A stretch of 64,000 nucleotides of DNA from Aristolochia californica (Eukaryota > Streptophyta > Magnoliopsida > Piperales > Aristolochiaceae), in assembly GCA_029961685.1 (NCBI GenBank), contig JARWKL010000001.1, forward strand, positions 61,057,314-61,121,313, in the 5' to 3' direction. A program made the position numbers and the translations under genes. A model generated the notes under the pieces. The model ran no database searches, was not told the origin of the DNA, and worked only from the letters and a program-made list of their open reading frames with translations. Below are positions 45,301 to 56,825 of the stretch, one piece after another (the stretch's first letter is position 1; each line of letters begins with the position of its first letter).

Positions 45301-48000
45301 ATTTTTGTAGTTCTACCGTTACAATCTCCTCTTTTTTTTTTAAAAAAAAAGAAGGTCACACTCATTATTGATTTCATATGTAAGTTCTTATTATTTTCTT
45401 TAGAAACTCAGTTTGAAGTAGAGTATTGCATTGTTGCCTCCTATCTAAAGTTTCTAAATTCGTTTGTAAGTATGAGTATTGTATAGTTGCCTCCTTTTGG
45501 TTAAAATATGATTGTTGCTATCATTATTTTTTTCTAGTACTTCAATTTATCATCTTTTATTTTTCACCAATTCAGGGCAATGCATAGACCCACTACCTAC
45601 AAATTATAGGAGTGTGCCCAATATCCAACTTGAGTTTAAGTCTTTTATTTTCACCTAAGAGGTGATTTTTGTTTGAGCTACCTTAACAAGTGGAGATTAG
45701 GCCTTTTTTCTGCATTTGAAATTGAACGGAGTCTTTTAGACTATGATAGTTTTGATTAGTGTATAGAGTTGTCGCACGACCAAGAGTGATTTTCCTCACC
45801 CATATGTTTTGTCCAAGATGGGCCTCTATGTCCTCTTTTATCCCCAACTTGAGAGGGCGATTAAAAGGAGAACTACTAAAGATAAGGTAGGTAACAAAAT
45901 CTACCATGAAGAATTTCACGTGTTGTAGTAATCAAATTTTATGTGACCAGAACATCTACATCAGGGGGAGTACAATATGAAGAATTTTTTTCTTGACGAC
46001 CAATATTTTTTTTCATTACAAGTTGAAAATATTAACTCTATCTTGAGAGGGGAGTGTCTAAAAGTAGGTATGGAAAAGTCTTATATGACTCTCATAGAAA
46101 GAAGTCTCACAGAGCAATGATTAATATGGCGAAGTCTTACAGGAGTTTAATGGGAAGAAGTCTCATAGAAGAGTTTCAGTTAGAGGAGTTTTAGTTACGT
46201 TAGTCTTCTATTCTTGTTTAATTGTTTAATTACTCTAGGGCTTATGTTTAAGTGTTTGACTTTGGATATAAGTGGGATATGGGTAGTTTAATTGTAATTT
46301 GGTTCTACTTGTTTCCTCTATTATAAATGGAGGTTCATTGTACTCAGTTACAATCAAGTCAATGAATTATTTATCTTTTCCACAAATTCAACATATAGCT
46401 TGACTGACCTTTGGACAAATCAAACACATAATCAGCACTTGATGCTTTAAGAGACTATGAAAATGAGTGAAACTAATCAAGAGACTTTCAGTGATTTTCA
46501 CTACATGAGAGATGTCTTAATTTATATTTTTTTTATGCCAAGGCAATATTCTTTTGTAAATTACTACTGGAAGATTGCTCTTAAAGTTTTCTTGAAAAGC
46601 TAGGAACATAATGAATTGACACAGTTCATATCAATTCAACGAATTGATGACTGGCAAACATCTTTTCTTGTTATTGTCACTTGAATGAATCAATTCTGAG
46701 AAGTGATATTTTTTAGCTTCTGTTTTGAAAGCATCCAAGTCTGGTTAGCTTCTGTTTTGAACACATACAAATCTGGTTTACTTCATTTGGCACCTAATGC
46801 TGAATCTAGCAATAGATATTATTTTATCTTAGTCAGCTTAACTTTTTTTTTTTTTTTTAGGCCTGGATTACCTACATAATGGGAGTGACCCACGAATCAT
46901 TCACCGTGATGTAAAATGTAGCAATATTCTCTTGGACATGGAAATGGATGCAAGGGTCTGTGACTTTGGCCTCTGCAAGCAAATACCTCAGGCAGATGCA
47001 ACTCATGTGACCACGGTGGTTAAGGGCACTGCAGGCTATTTGGATCCTGAGTAATTACTCAATGGCCAAATGCACTTGTTTTACCATATATATCTTTTAT
47101 TTGGTAATTTTATCTCTGAATCTTCCTCAAATCTGCAGATATTACTCCTCACAGCAATTGACTGAGAAAAGTGATGTTTATAGCTTTGGTGTTGTCCTTT
47201 TGGAGCTCATTTGTGGGCGGGAACCATTAAGTCATGCTGGAACTCCAGATTCTTTTAATTTGGTGTTATGGGTATACTTTTTCTCTCTCTCTTTTTCAAC
47301 TGTATGCCTAAAGCGTCATTGTCAGTCTAAAGCCCCATGTATTTAACACACATGAATGGTAATCATAACTTGTATAAGAACTCTGTGCCTACAGATTTCC
47401 TTACTGATGGGAAGTGTACAAAAGGCTGACTGCCTGAAGATCCGCAGATTCTAATTAAATGGCTTCCAAATTTTGGTTAAGACAAATATATCTGTGTTAT
47501 CACTGTAGCTGAATCTCAGTGAGGAAAGTATTTGCATAATATACTCAGTCATTTTCAGGTGTGGCTTGAGTACGTATGGAGCCAACAATCAAAATGTGCA
47601 GTTAGCGGCAATCATACATGAAAATAAAATGCTACAAACTGCATTCAGCATATGTTTTCCTCCACACAAGTTCACTTCATGATAGTTCTGAAATTATTGA
47701 TAGTTTCTTTGTCAAAGAAATAGTATCACCTTCTTCATCTTGATAGTCTGACTATGCAACTGGAATGTGTGGGTACAGGCAAAGCCTTACTTGCAGGCTG
47801 GTGCATTTGAGATAGTGGATGAATGCTTGAGGGGAACTTATGATGTGGAGAGCATGAGAAAGGTTGCATCTGTTGCGACAAGATCTGTAGAGAGGGATGG
47901 ATCTCAAAGGCCAACAATGGCAGAAGTTCTGGCAGAACTCAAAGCAGCCTACAGCATTCAGCTGGAGTATCTGGCTTCTCAATCTGAACTTGTAAACTGA
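36315..48000 (+). CDS. Malectin-like/LRR receptor-like kinase, At5g48740-like
   Basis: Sixteen exons: 36315-36390, 36934-37474, 37575-38026, 38232-38349, 38634-38702, 38804-38872, 38965-39033, 39262-39333, 39422-39490, 39568-39809, 39964-40169, 40943-41069, 41303-41371, 46861-47050, 47139-47271, 47779-48000. They give 907 residues (recalled Arabidopsis relative about 895). Residues 1-22 are a signal peptide. Residues ~27-370 are a malectin-like ectodomain ([15 protein letters not shown]). LRRs at ~395-512 are coded one per 69-72 bp phase-2 exon. A transmembrane helix lies at 554-577. In the kinase, the glycine loop is GRGSFGSV (624-631), the invariant Lys is 645, HRD is 741-743 and DFG is 761-763. 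All catalytic residues are kept, so an active plasma-membrane RD-type kinase is expected. The ligand is unknown. Intron 13 is 5.5 kb of nested retroelements, yet the frame is intact. Confidence 0.95.
41502..41853 (-). repeat. LTR copy 1 in intron 13
   Basis: 352 bp from tgttgatttctag to ctcttaaca, followed by ctccccctcaag (polypurine tract on the minus strand). Related copies are at 42818-43192 and 44836 onward. Confidence 0.85.
42818..43192 (-). repeat. LTR copy 2 (3' LTR) in intron 13
   Basis: 375 bp, same ends as copy 1. It carries an additional short segment near 43138-43170 that copy 1 lacks. It is followed on the right by ctccccctcaaa. Confidence 0.85.
44824..44835 (-). other. Perfect iMet tRNA primer-binding site
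   Basis: Minus strand TGGTATCAGAGC, a full match to the initiator tRNA-Met 3' complement, directly abutting the LTR start at 44836. Confidence 0.9.
44971..46393 (+). mobile_element. Inverted related interior plus a second LTR type
   Basis: About 45190-45960 is similar to the reverse complement of the interior of the flanking element. For example, the stretch near 45583-45680 matches the inverse of about 42310-42420, and 45905-45945 the inverse of about 42020-42060. It ends in tcttgagaggggag (46041-46054), a polypurine tract, and a 339 bp LTR. No 5' LTR of this second type was found, so it is a 5'-truncated plus-strand element. Confidence 0.65.
46055..46393 (+). repeat. LTR of a second type
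   Basis: 339 bp from tgtctaaaag to aattcaaca, with a TATA-like ttataaatgg at 46321-46330. It directly follows a polypurine tract, so it is a 3' LTR. Confidence 0.75.
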
Positions 48001-48849
48001 CTTTTTGGTAGCTGATCAGAAAAGGGAAGGTTTCAGGAGTAAGAGTAACATATGAAAGCACACTAGTAGCATATCTCATGTGGGATTTCAAATGCCTGTG
48101 CACTTGTTCTCCCCCAAATACAAATTTTCAGTATCTGAGTTCTGGACCAAAATGCTAGCACAAATTTTGTCCACCTAGCTTTAATATAGTAACGATATGC
48201 CCTTTTCAAAACAGTAAGTGGTTGTATGAATGAGTGTCTCCTGAGCTTTATGTACTGCTACAGATTAGTGATCTTGTCTCAAGTTTTTGTTTGCATTTGC
48301 AATGTAAGAAAGCTCTCAAAATTGATCCATCTTGAGTCCAAATTATATCAAATAATCTCCAGTTTCAAACCCTACTAGATTACATTGCTGAAGGAAAGTT
48401 TCTTTTAGCAATTTCTGTAGAGTCTCACAAGGCTCTATTGTTAGTATTATATATTGGCGGGAAACTTGTCTACGTTCCAACTGCATCGCAACGTTGGGAT
48501 AGCGGTCTAAAAGTTGTTGTTTTGCATGAATTTCCTTAACTTTGCAGTGAATTATTGAGAGAAAGGAGTAGAAGAGAAAATGAGGAGGCAGCTTTTGGAG
48601 AAGTTGTGACTTGTGGGTTAGGGTAAAGGCACTAGTCCCCCAACCCTTTTATTAATTTAAGTGAGTTGTAGTGGAAAAAATTCCTCTACCCCTCTTTGAG
48701 TACACCTTATATCTCTATATATACAAGTCCAAAGATTATGAAAATTGAACCATTGACACTTCTAAACTTCTTGAAACTATTTACACTCTTCTAGATACTA
48801 TGAGAATATTTTGAAATGATCACAATACTTTTGTAATACATTTAATACT
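48001..48849. other. 3' region of the receptor kinase, possible degenerate LTR
   Basis: The first few hundred bases are likely 3' UTR. About 48540-48849 ends in taatacttgtcctcaag, which looks like a decayed LTR end plus polypurine tract for the minus-strand copia remnant to its right. LTR boundaries could not be fixed. Confidence 0.35.
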
Positions 48850-49830
48850 TGTCCTCAAGATAGAGTTTATATATCAAGTAGTTCTAGCTCATTACAGAAA
48901 GTTCCTAACTTTCGCCTGCCCAAAACTTTAGTAAACACATCACCACACCGATCACCTAATCGGGCATAAGGAATATCAACTTGCTTCCTCATTACTGTAT
49001 CTCAAACGAAATAAAAATTAATTTCAATTTGTTTGGATCTTTCATGAAACACTGAGTTGCTAGTAATAAAAATAGCATCCTGATTATCACAATACATTAT
49101 CATCAGTACATAGATCTGTAAATTCAACTCTTGTAACATTGATCTCACCCACTTCATTTCATTGACCGTATGAGTCATTCCCTTGTATTCAGCTTTAGCA
49201 GTTGATTGGCTTTTTAATCTGATAAGGTTACCTCCCAAAAATACATAGTAACCAATAGTAGACTTTCTATATAGTTTAGAGCCTGACAATGCCTGCATTG
49301 TTAGCATCTAACAAGGCTACTATTTTCATGTGACTGTGGGACCTAAAAGTTAACCTTTTTCTAGGTAACCCTTTCAAGTAATGCAATATTCTCTTAGCTA
49401 CTTCTAAGTGAACATTGTGTAGGTGTTCCATGAACTAGCTTACCATATTAATTGAAAATGACATATTTGGTCTTGTGATAGATAAGGTTTTGAACTATTT
49501 AAAAAATATGATTCTAATCCCTGAGTTTTCACTTTGGTCATCATGAAGATTATTTCCAACTTTCATGGGCGTCTCTACAGGCTTAACACCTAGTAAACCA
49601 TTCTCTTCAAGCATGTCAATACAATGCTAGTGTTGCTTCTTGCAACCTTCATCCCAAAAAAGTATTATAGGGATCCCCAATCCGTTTTGCTTGAAAATGT
49701 TTTGCCAAATTCTATTTCACTTCTTCAATACCTTGAACATAGCACTGCGTGACAAAACTATGTCATCAACATATATAAGTAGAACTGCAATGTCAAACGA
49801 TCTCTTCATAATAAATAATTAATGATGATA
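48850..49830 (-). pseudogene. Decayed copia RT and RNase H
   Basis: Minus-strand reading gives the RT active-site block YVDDI at about 49762-49776. Further along come VARSNTSIVL and, at 49002-49307, the RNase H segment with STIGYYVFLGGNLI, KAEYKGMTHTVNEMKW, YCDNQDAIFITSNSVFHERS. Several stops and frameshifts separate these. It lies within 1 kb after the receptor kinase stop. Confidence 0.85.
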
Positions 49831-52800
49831 ATGACTTGGAGAGAACCCTTTACTTTGCCAAATTATGATTTTATTTATTTTAATTTTTATAATTTTTATA
49901 AGGTTATGTTACTGATATAGAAGGTGGTACGCCAACATGGGATAAGCTGAATATGCAGGGACGCATTTAGTTGCTACTCCTAATTTTAATTAATGTTCTA
50001 ATTCAACATGAATTAATCAAAAGAACCTTCGTGTATTGCAAATTCAGAAGAATGAAAAAACACCTGCCAATAGATGATAAAGAAGATTAGCCTCCACAAG
50101 ATATTTAGATTCTTCAAATATGTACAGAAATACAAAACGAAAACAATTTTGATCAAAACAATCCTTTATCAATCCCCTAAGACTTTTCGAATTGTGATCT
50201 AGAATCATGAATACACGAGTCAATGGCATTAAAACGGGAACAGGTCCCTTTTATTCTCAATGGAGTTGCCTCGAGTCCAGGACTTAAAATCACCCGAATT
50301 GACCTGGATTTCATTGAAGCTAAAAGTCAGGTTCCAAGTCTAATAGTGTTGTAACCTTATATAAAATGACATGAAATAAAGACGTGCATTTATGTGGAAC
50401 TTATAATGAATGGATACTCTTTAATTGTATCTCATGTTAGGTTGCAACATAAAACCCAGGGTGATTAATAGTGACTTTTGAAAACTCCATTTGTCCCAAC
50501 AATCACAGCAAAGTGGTTGTTACTTGTGAAGATCAACTCAAATGAGCATTCGTCCAACTAAGACACGCATATCTTTTAATGAGAAATGATGGATTTCCTG
50601 TTTGTTTATAGGCAACACTGGCATAAAAACAAAATCAGTAGCTGATCCAGTTGAGCTGCCTCCAAGACCTCTTCCATTCTAAATCACCTGACTTTTTCAA
50701 TTTAAATGACATATTCTCTTACATTTACGACTTCTCACTTTTACTTTTTTCATTATTTTTATTAGAGTAAAATGATGTTTATTCTTTTATTTAACTTTTG
50801 TGGTGAAATTTTGTTACCAACCAAAACCCATAAAAACAAGAAATTTTTTTATTAAAAACATAAGTTCTGTTCAATATTAAATGAAGCACAGCAGCCTGCC
50901 AACCCCTGAGTTGGTGGGAATTCGGATAATGAATGAGCGAGCAAGCTAGTAGTAGCAGAAGAGTAGCAGTGGATGATGCTGAAAATAATTTGGCAGGTGG
51001 CCACAATCAGAAGGAAATTTTTTACAGAGAATATATGACAAAAGGGGGGTGGGATTCAGCTATATATGTAAGGTACGTCTCATTCTCACCAAATAAAATG
51101 AGAAATGAAAGAAGAAGAAGACAAGGTTTTGCTTTTTGTGGTTTGTCGCCTAATCCCATCTCCTCCACCACCACCCCTTCCTCACCGGTTTTTCAACGAT
51201 TAGGTGGGATTTGATATAAATTCTGAACTACAAATCCGTTCAAAATTCTCGTTGCCAACCTCATCTCTTTCAAATAGTCATTTCTCTTTTGTGTTCTGTT
51301 GTAAATAAGTGCAGAACCACCAGCTTTCACTGACTCAACTCTCACCTATCCTTGGACTTTGGTCTGTTCAAATCAGGGATGTTTATGAAGCAATTTCTGC
51401 AAACAAATTGAAACGATTTATAAGCAATTTTGATTGTTGGGTTTGTACAGAATACCTAAAAAAGTTCACCAAATAAACATAAGCTATCTCCTCATTAGTT
51501 TTCTCATTTTTCTTCCACTAAATTAATTGAGAAGAAGACAACAGGAAGACCTACGTTTTATTGTATTTAAAAGTTTAAAAAACTTTTTTTTATTTTAATT
51601 TATTTTATTTTTATCTGAACAGGTAAGGGAAAGATAGAGGAGTTCATCACAGTGTTTTAATATTTTTGATTATATATTGAATTAATTAGACTGATATAAT
51701 TTTGGTGGAGGAAGTTCACATATGAGATAAGATAAATATATAAAAAAAATTCCTTTTTGTCTTGTTTTATTCATTCTAGAACATGAATGAACATCAAGGT
51801 AGACCTGTCATGCTCCTTGACCCCGCAGCCAGCAGGGTTTTCCTCTCTATTTCATAAAAAAAGAAATTGCTTCTTTTGTTGAATTAGAAAAAAAGTCAAA
51901 TAATTAGAAGAAGATGAATAAGTTTCTAAGTCGAGGTTAGAGGCATTAGAAAGTAAGTAATTATTATGGAACAAAAAAGTTTGAATGATGAATTTGGACC
52001 ATGCCCTTGATTGGTACTTACTATATGGAAAACTAACATATTAAATGTAATTAAGGGAAAATATAATATAGAATTACTTGATCCATTTAGGATTCAACCC
52101 TAATTTTATGGCAACTTAAACACAATCGACCTCTCTATGTTTATAGGTACAATTAGAGGGTCTTATTTATGGGGGGATCAATCTCAAGAGAAATGACTAG
52201 AAATGAATGAAGCTTATCAATCCGCTAATGGGGGCAGAAGTGGCGGCGCGATTAGGCGTCGGCGTCTGCCGCTTTCTAGTTGTCCATTTTCACGTGTTTT
52301 TACTTTTTCCCGAAACAAAAAGAAAAGAAATAGAAAGCGTCAAAATTTACATGTGAAAGCCGCAGACGTGTAAAAGCTACGCCTGAGAAAATTCCGAAGC
52401 TCCCCAAGCCGGCCTTTTCCATTCTAGAAAGAAGCAACCCTGGAACATAAATATTTAATATTCATTTTGCATCCTAATATTATAGAAAATTTTAAATATC
52501 TATCTATATTATAAAATAAAGGATATCTAACTAAATTTATTCAAAGTTATGTTATAACTAATAAAAAAACCATATAAAAATAACATATTAGTTTTATATT
52601 TAATAACCGTTTATTATATTGTTTTTTAATCAACTCCATATAATATTAGTTTTGAATTTAAATGTATATAAAGTTATAACCACATTATTTTTTGGAAATT
52701 AAAATATGTGTAATAACCAAATTAATTATACCAAGAGTTTGGTATATGCTGCAATACTTGTCACAGTAAATTCCTTAGACACCACCACCTGGTGGCCTGT

Positions 52801-53049
52801 GATTCGTGTGGCTAGCTTTTCGTGTTACAAGCGTCACAGCAAATGGATGTGGCACATCACGAGGGCGTTTACCCGTTTCACACCTGCTCCCACCGCGTCA
52901 AATCCAAGTCCCACACCACCACGTAAGTCACCCTTTTCCTAATTAAAATTTCATCTCCACTAAGTTTATTAAACCCAAGCCTCCGTTGCCACGATAACCC
53001 ACAGAATTTATTCGATCGAAACTCAGCTCAACGATGAACATTTGATACG
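49831..53049. other. Intergenic region upstream of receptor-like kinase S.2
   Basis: AT-rich with no supported gene. The frame at 50933-51214 has no recognised motif. The last 300 bp before 53050 form the likely promoter and leader; no clear TATA box could be singled out. Confidence 0.5.
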
Positions 53050-55551
53050 ATGGTCATGCAGCAGCTCAATCGCCTCTGTCTGATTCTCCCCGCCGACCTC
53101 GACGAGATCGAGTTCCCACTTCCCACCCCCCGCCGCAACCACCACCGTCGCAGCCGCCGCCGGGAGCTCTTGTCCAAAAGAGCTAAGCGCCTCCGCAGCT
53201 GGATAGCCGCCTTCCTGCGCCGCTTCCGCTGGAAGTGCCAATACCCCTTACCTGACACCCTCCACTCCCAACCGTTCAAAGACACGGATGGGGTTCTTCT
53301 CAACTCCAACAGCAAGGCTCTCCGCCACAACCCCAGAATCTTCACCTATTCCGAGCTTTACATTGCTTCTAATGGGTTCTGCGACAAGGAGCTCTTGGGG
53401 AGCGGCGGCTTCGGTCGAGTTTACCGAGCGCTGCTCCCGAGCGACGGAACCGTCGTTGCAGTCAAGTGCGTGGGAGATAAGGCCGAGAGGATCGAGAAGA
53501 CGTTCTTGGCCGAATTGGCTGCCGTTGCGCAATTGAGGCACCGGAACCTGGTTAGACTTCGTGGGTGGTGCTTCCATGAAGATGAGCTTCTGCTGGTTTA
53601 TGATTTCATGCCCAACCGGAGTCTGGACCGAGTTCTGTTTCGAAACCCGTACGTTAATTCTCCGCCGCTGTCGTGGGAGCAGAGGACAAAGATTGTTTTT
53701 GGGCTAGCTGCTGCTCTCTTCTACCTCCACGAGCAGCTCGACACCCAGATCATTCACCGGGATGTCAAGACCAGTAACGTCATGCTGGATTCCGAGTTCA
53801 ACGCTCGTCTCGGAGATTTCGGATTGGCACGGTGGCTCGAGCATGATTTCCAGCCCTTCTCCCCGTCTCAATCTCCGCCCGATAAATTCATGAAACAGAA
53901 TGGCCAGTTGGCCCAGTTCCGTCTAACACAGACGAGTCGGATTGGTGGAACTATCGGGTATCTGCCGCCGGAGAGTTTCAACACGAGGAGCCTCACCACC
54001 GCGAAATCGGACGTCTTTAGCTTTGGTATAGTGATTCTTGAAGTGATTTCAGGGAGGAGAGCTGTTGATCTGACCTACCCGGAGGATCAGATTGTCCTGC
54101 TCGACTGGGTTCGACGGCTTTCAGACGAAGGCAAGTCCTTGCAGGCCGGAGATACCCGTTTACCAGATGGGTCCTATGCGCTTTCAGACATGAAGCATTT
54201 GCTCCATCTCGGCCTCCTCTGCACGCTCCATGATCCTCAATCTCGGCCTTCCATGAAATGGGTGATGCAGATACTCTCCTGTGATTTGACCGTCGAGTTG
54301 CCGGAGCTCCCCTCTTTCCGTTCACATCCCCGATACATCTCCTACTCTTCCTCTTCCACAACCACGACCACAACCGGAGGCGGTATCGCCACCACCAGCA
54401 CCACAATCACGAGTACTCCTGCCTCACTCACATACGTGTCTGCCACTGGAACCACTATATTCATTACAGCTGATAACGAATCCGGAGGTTCTACTAACAG
54501 TGAGAAGCACAGGAGACTTGGAGCTGCTTCAATTTCTGTAGACACACCACACGAAATTCCCTACAGCGAAATTGTTTCTGCAACTGAGAATTTCTCTGAA
54601 GCCCATATGGTGGCCGAGATGGACTTTGGGACTGCCTACCACGCCTACCTCAAAAATGGCCTCCGCATCTTGGTGAAGAGATTAGGGATGAAGACATGCC
54701 CAGCCCTCAGAGCAAGATTCTCAGACGAGCTTCGCAACCTGGGTAGCCTCCGCCACCGGAATCTGGTTCAGCTCCGTGGCTGGTGCACTGAACAAGGAGA
54801 AATGCTCGTCGTCTACGACTACTTACCTCATCGATCACTGAGCCACCTTCTCTTTCACCACAGCGACATGAATGTCCTCAAATGGTCCCATCGCTACAAC
54901 ATAGTAAAATCGCTCGCCTCTGCAATTCTCTATCTCCACGAAGAATGGGAGGAACAGGTGATCCACCGAAGTATAACATCATCTTCCGTCTTCCTCGATG
55001 GCGACATGAACCCACGACTCGGTTCCTTCGCGCTCGCCGAGTTCCTGACCCGGAACGCAAATGGGCACCATGTGTCAAACTCAGATTCCTGTGCTCGCGG
55101 CATCTTCGGTTATATGTCTCCGGAGTACATGGAATCAGGGACAGCGACAACAATGGCGGATGTTTACAGCTTCGGAGTGGTGGTTTTGGAGATCGTCATC
55201 GGCCGGAAGGCAGTAGACTTTAGGTGGCCACACGTGCTTTTGGTGAAGAGAGTACACGAATTTGAGACAGAGAAGAGGCCTTTGATCGAAATGGCAGATT
55301 CGAGATTAGAAAAAGATTACGATCCTGAAGAGTTATTGAAGCTGATGGAATTAGGCCTAGCTTGCACTAGAACAGATCCAAGAGTGAGGCCAAGCATGAG
55401 GCAGATTGTCAGTGTGTTGGATGGGAAGAATGATTGCCTCCATCGAACAAAGCCAGAAAGTCTGAAAGAGGAGAGAAGGGAGGATTGGGAAGAGAAGAAT
55501 GCTTCTTCTTTATCCTTGATCAAGAGAATCCAAGCCCTCGGCATACACTGA
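53050..55551 (+). CDS. LECRKS2: Receptor-like protein kinase S.2, tandem kinase-pseudokinase
   Basis: A single exon of 833 residues, close in length and content to Arabidopsis At2g32800. It starts MVMQQLNRLC; the relative starts MQLNRLC, so the second ATG (53056) is also possible. There is no signal peptide or clear transmembrane helix; residues 28-65 are highly basic. Kinase 1 (~105-410) is complete: GSGGFG (117-122), Lys139, HRD with Asp238 and DFG with Asp256. A Thr/Ser-rich linker covers ~433-470. Kinase 2 (~505-795) keeps Lys543 but has HRS instead of HRD (Ser641) and SFA instead of DFG (659-661), with a degenerate glycine loop, so it is predicted to be a pseudokinase. The lectin ectodomain of other LecRKs is absent. 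The substrate is unknown. Confidence 0.95.
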   Translation: MVMQQLNRLCLILPADLDEIEFPLPTPRRNHHRRSRRRELLSKRAKRLRSWIAAFLRRFRWKCQYPLPDTLHSQPFKDTDGVLLNSNSKALRHNPRIFTYSELYIASNGFCDKELLGSGGFGRVYRALLPSDGTVVAVKCVGDKAERIEKTFLAELAAVAQLRHRNLVRLRGWCFHEDELLLVYDFMPNRSLDRVLFRNPYVNSPPLSWEQRTKIVFGLAAALFYLHEQLDTQIIHRDVKTSNVMLDSEFNARLGDFGLARWLEHDFQPFSPSQSPPDKFMKQNGQLAQFRLTQTSRIGGTIGYLPPESFNTRSLTTAKSDVFSFGIVILEVISGRRAVDLTYPEDQIVLLDWVRRLSDEGKSLQAGDTRLPDGSYALSDMKHLLHLGLLCTLHDPQSRPSMKWVMQILSCDLTVELPELPSFRSHPRYISYSSSSTTTTTTGGGIATTSTTITSTPASLTYVSATGTTIFITADNESGGSTNSEKHRRLGAASISVDTPHEIPYSEIVSATENFSEAHMVAEMDFGTAYHAYLKNGLRILVKRLGMKTCPALRARFSDELRNLGSLRHRNLVQLRGWCTEQGEMLVVYDYLPHRSLSHLLFHHSDMNVLKWSHRYNIVKSLASAILYLHEEWEEQVIHRSITSSSVFLDGDMNPRLGSFALAEFLTRNANGHHVSNSDSCARGIFGYMSPEYMESGTATTMADVYSFGVVVLEIVIGRKAVDFRWPHVLLVKRVHEFETEKRPLIEMADSRLEKDYDPEELLKLMELGLACTRTDPRVRPSMRQIVSVLDGKNDCLHRTKPESLKEERREDWEEKNASSLSLIKRIQALGIH

Positions 55552-56825
55552 GACACAGATCAATACACAAACATCATTTTGTATTTTGTACTGTAAATAT
55601 TGATTACAGATACTATCATGTACTCTATCATGTACTCTATTTTGAGTGAGGTTTTTTTGAGAGTTACAGTGACATTACTTTGGTTAATGAAGTTAATGAA
55701 AGAACTTATACTGTTTTGATTCTTAAAATTTCCAATGAGAAAACTCGTGATTTGCCTTTTTTAAGGATATTATGTTTACATACCACTCATTCCATTCTTT
55801 TTTCCAGTTCCTTTCTGCAGAACTAACTCAATTAATTAAGGGGTCTCCTTCCATGATTATCTTTTTACGATTACAGGGCTGAAGCCCCGTGAGTGGCACT
55901 GTAAGGCCAGAAAAAAAAAAAAAAAAAACTGTCAACAAATAAAAGACGCAAAAAACCATCCACATGGGAAGTGACATTGTAGACAATAAAGAAAAAATCA
56001 ATCAAATGCGCAAAAAGAAAAAAAGAAACAGGATAGAAAGCTACAAGATTCGAGATGGAAAATAATTGCATGCATATAGAGGCGAAGAACAATGAGAACT
56101 AAGGCTCCAAATAGCCCAAGCACTTGATAAATATAAATCATGACATACACATTTTTCTTGTGAACTATCCAGCTTTGGATCTGAACCTTGGTCATTGAGC
56201 TAGAATCATATAACAGATGGATGTCCCATAACTGACAGCCATACAACTCATTCCACATTAAACAGAGGAACGACACATCTCTAAAGAAAAGCCTACTGAA
56301 GTGCACAACCTTGGAATATAAATCATTCAGCAACTCCCAGCCCTTCATCAGAAATGCTATTAGTAAGTCTGCAATGACCTTACTCATTTGTGCTTAACCT
56401 TCATCTTTTTTATTACTTTCTAATGCTATTTGCCTTTGCTCTCCCCATAATTTTCTCCCTTAGGAGTTCTCTTAACGAAATCTTTTTTCTCCTCGTCATT
56501 AAAAAAAAAAAAAAAAAAAAGACAAAATGGAGTCCTATATGAAATCAGACAACATCAAATTTTATAGATATGCTGCAATGTAACATCAGCAGAAAGATAC
56601 ATATTTGCAACCATTTAAGTAACCAAAATCAGGGAAAGATGGACCTTTCACAAATATGACATTTAACATAAAGGGGACATTTGGCTAAACAACAGATTCC
56701 ACAAAAACAAAAGCAGAATCTTCCTCATGCACCAGCGGCCCAAACATGAGTGATGAGATTCTAGATAAGACAGACATGATTATGTTCAAGAAACAGGTCG
56801 AGATGACATATAGATAGAAGATTTT
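55552..56825. other. 3' flank of the S.2 kinase, no gene supported
   Basis: Likely 3' UTR then AT-rich DNA with poly-A runs. The minus frame at 55998-56387 has a hydrophobic C-terminal half but no recognised family. Confidence 0.4.

Noticed and set aside
50933..51214. 93-codon plus-strand frame
   Set aside because: Biased, mostly basic and Ser-rich composition with no recognised motif and no splice context.
54017..54406. 129-codon minus-strand frame
   Set aside because: It is the antisense shadow of the S.2 kinase coding sequence.
55998..56387. 129-codon minus-strand frame with a hydrophobic segment
   Set aside because: AT-rich DNA readily yields such hydrophobic frames; no family match and no clear gene structure.
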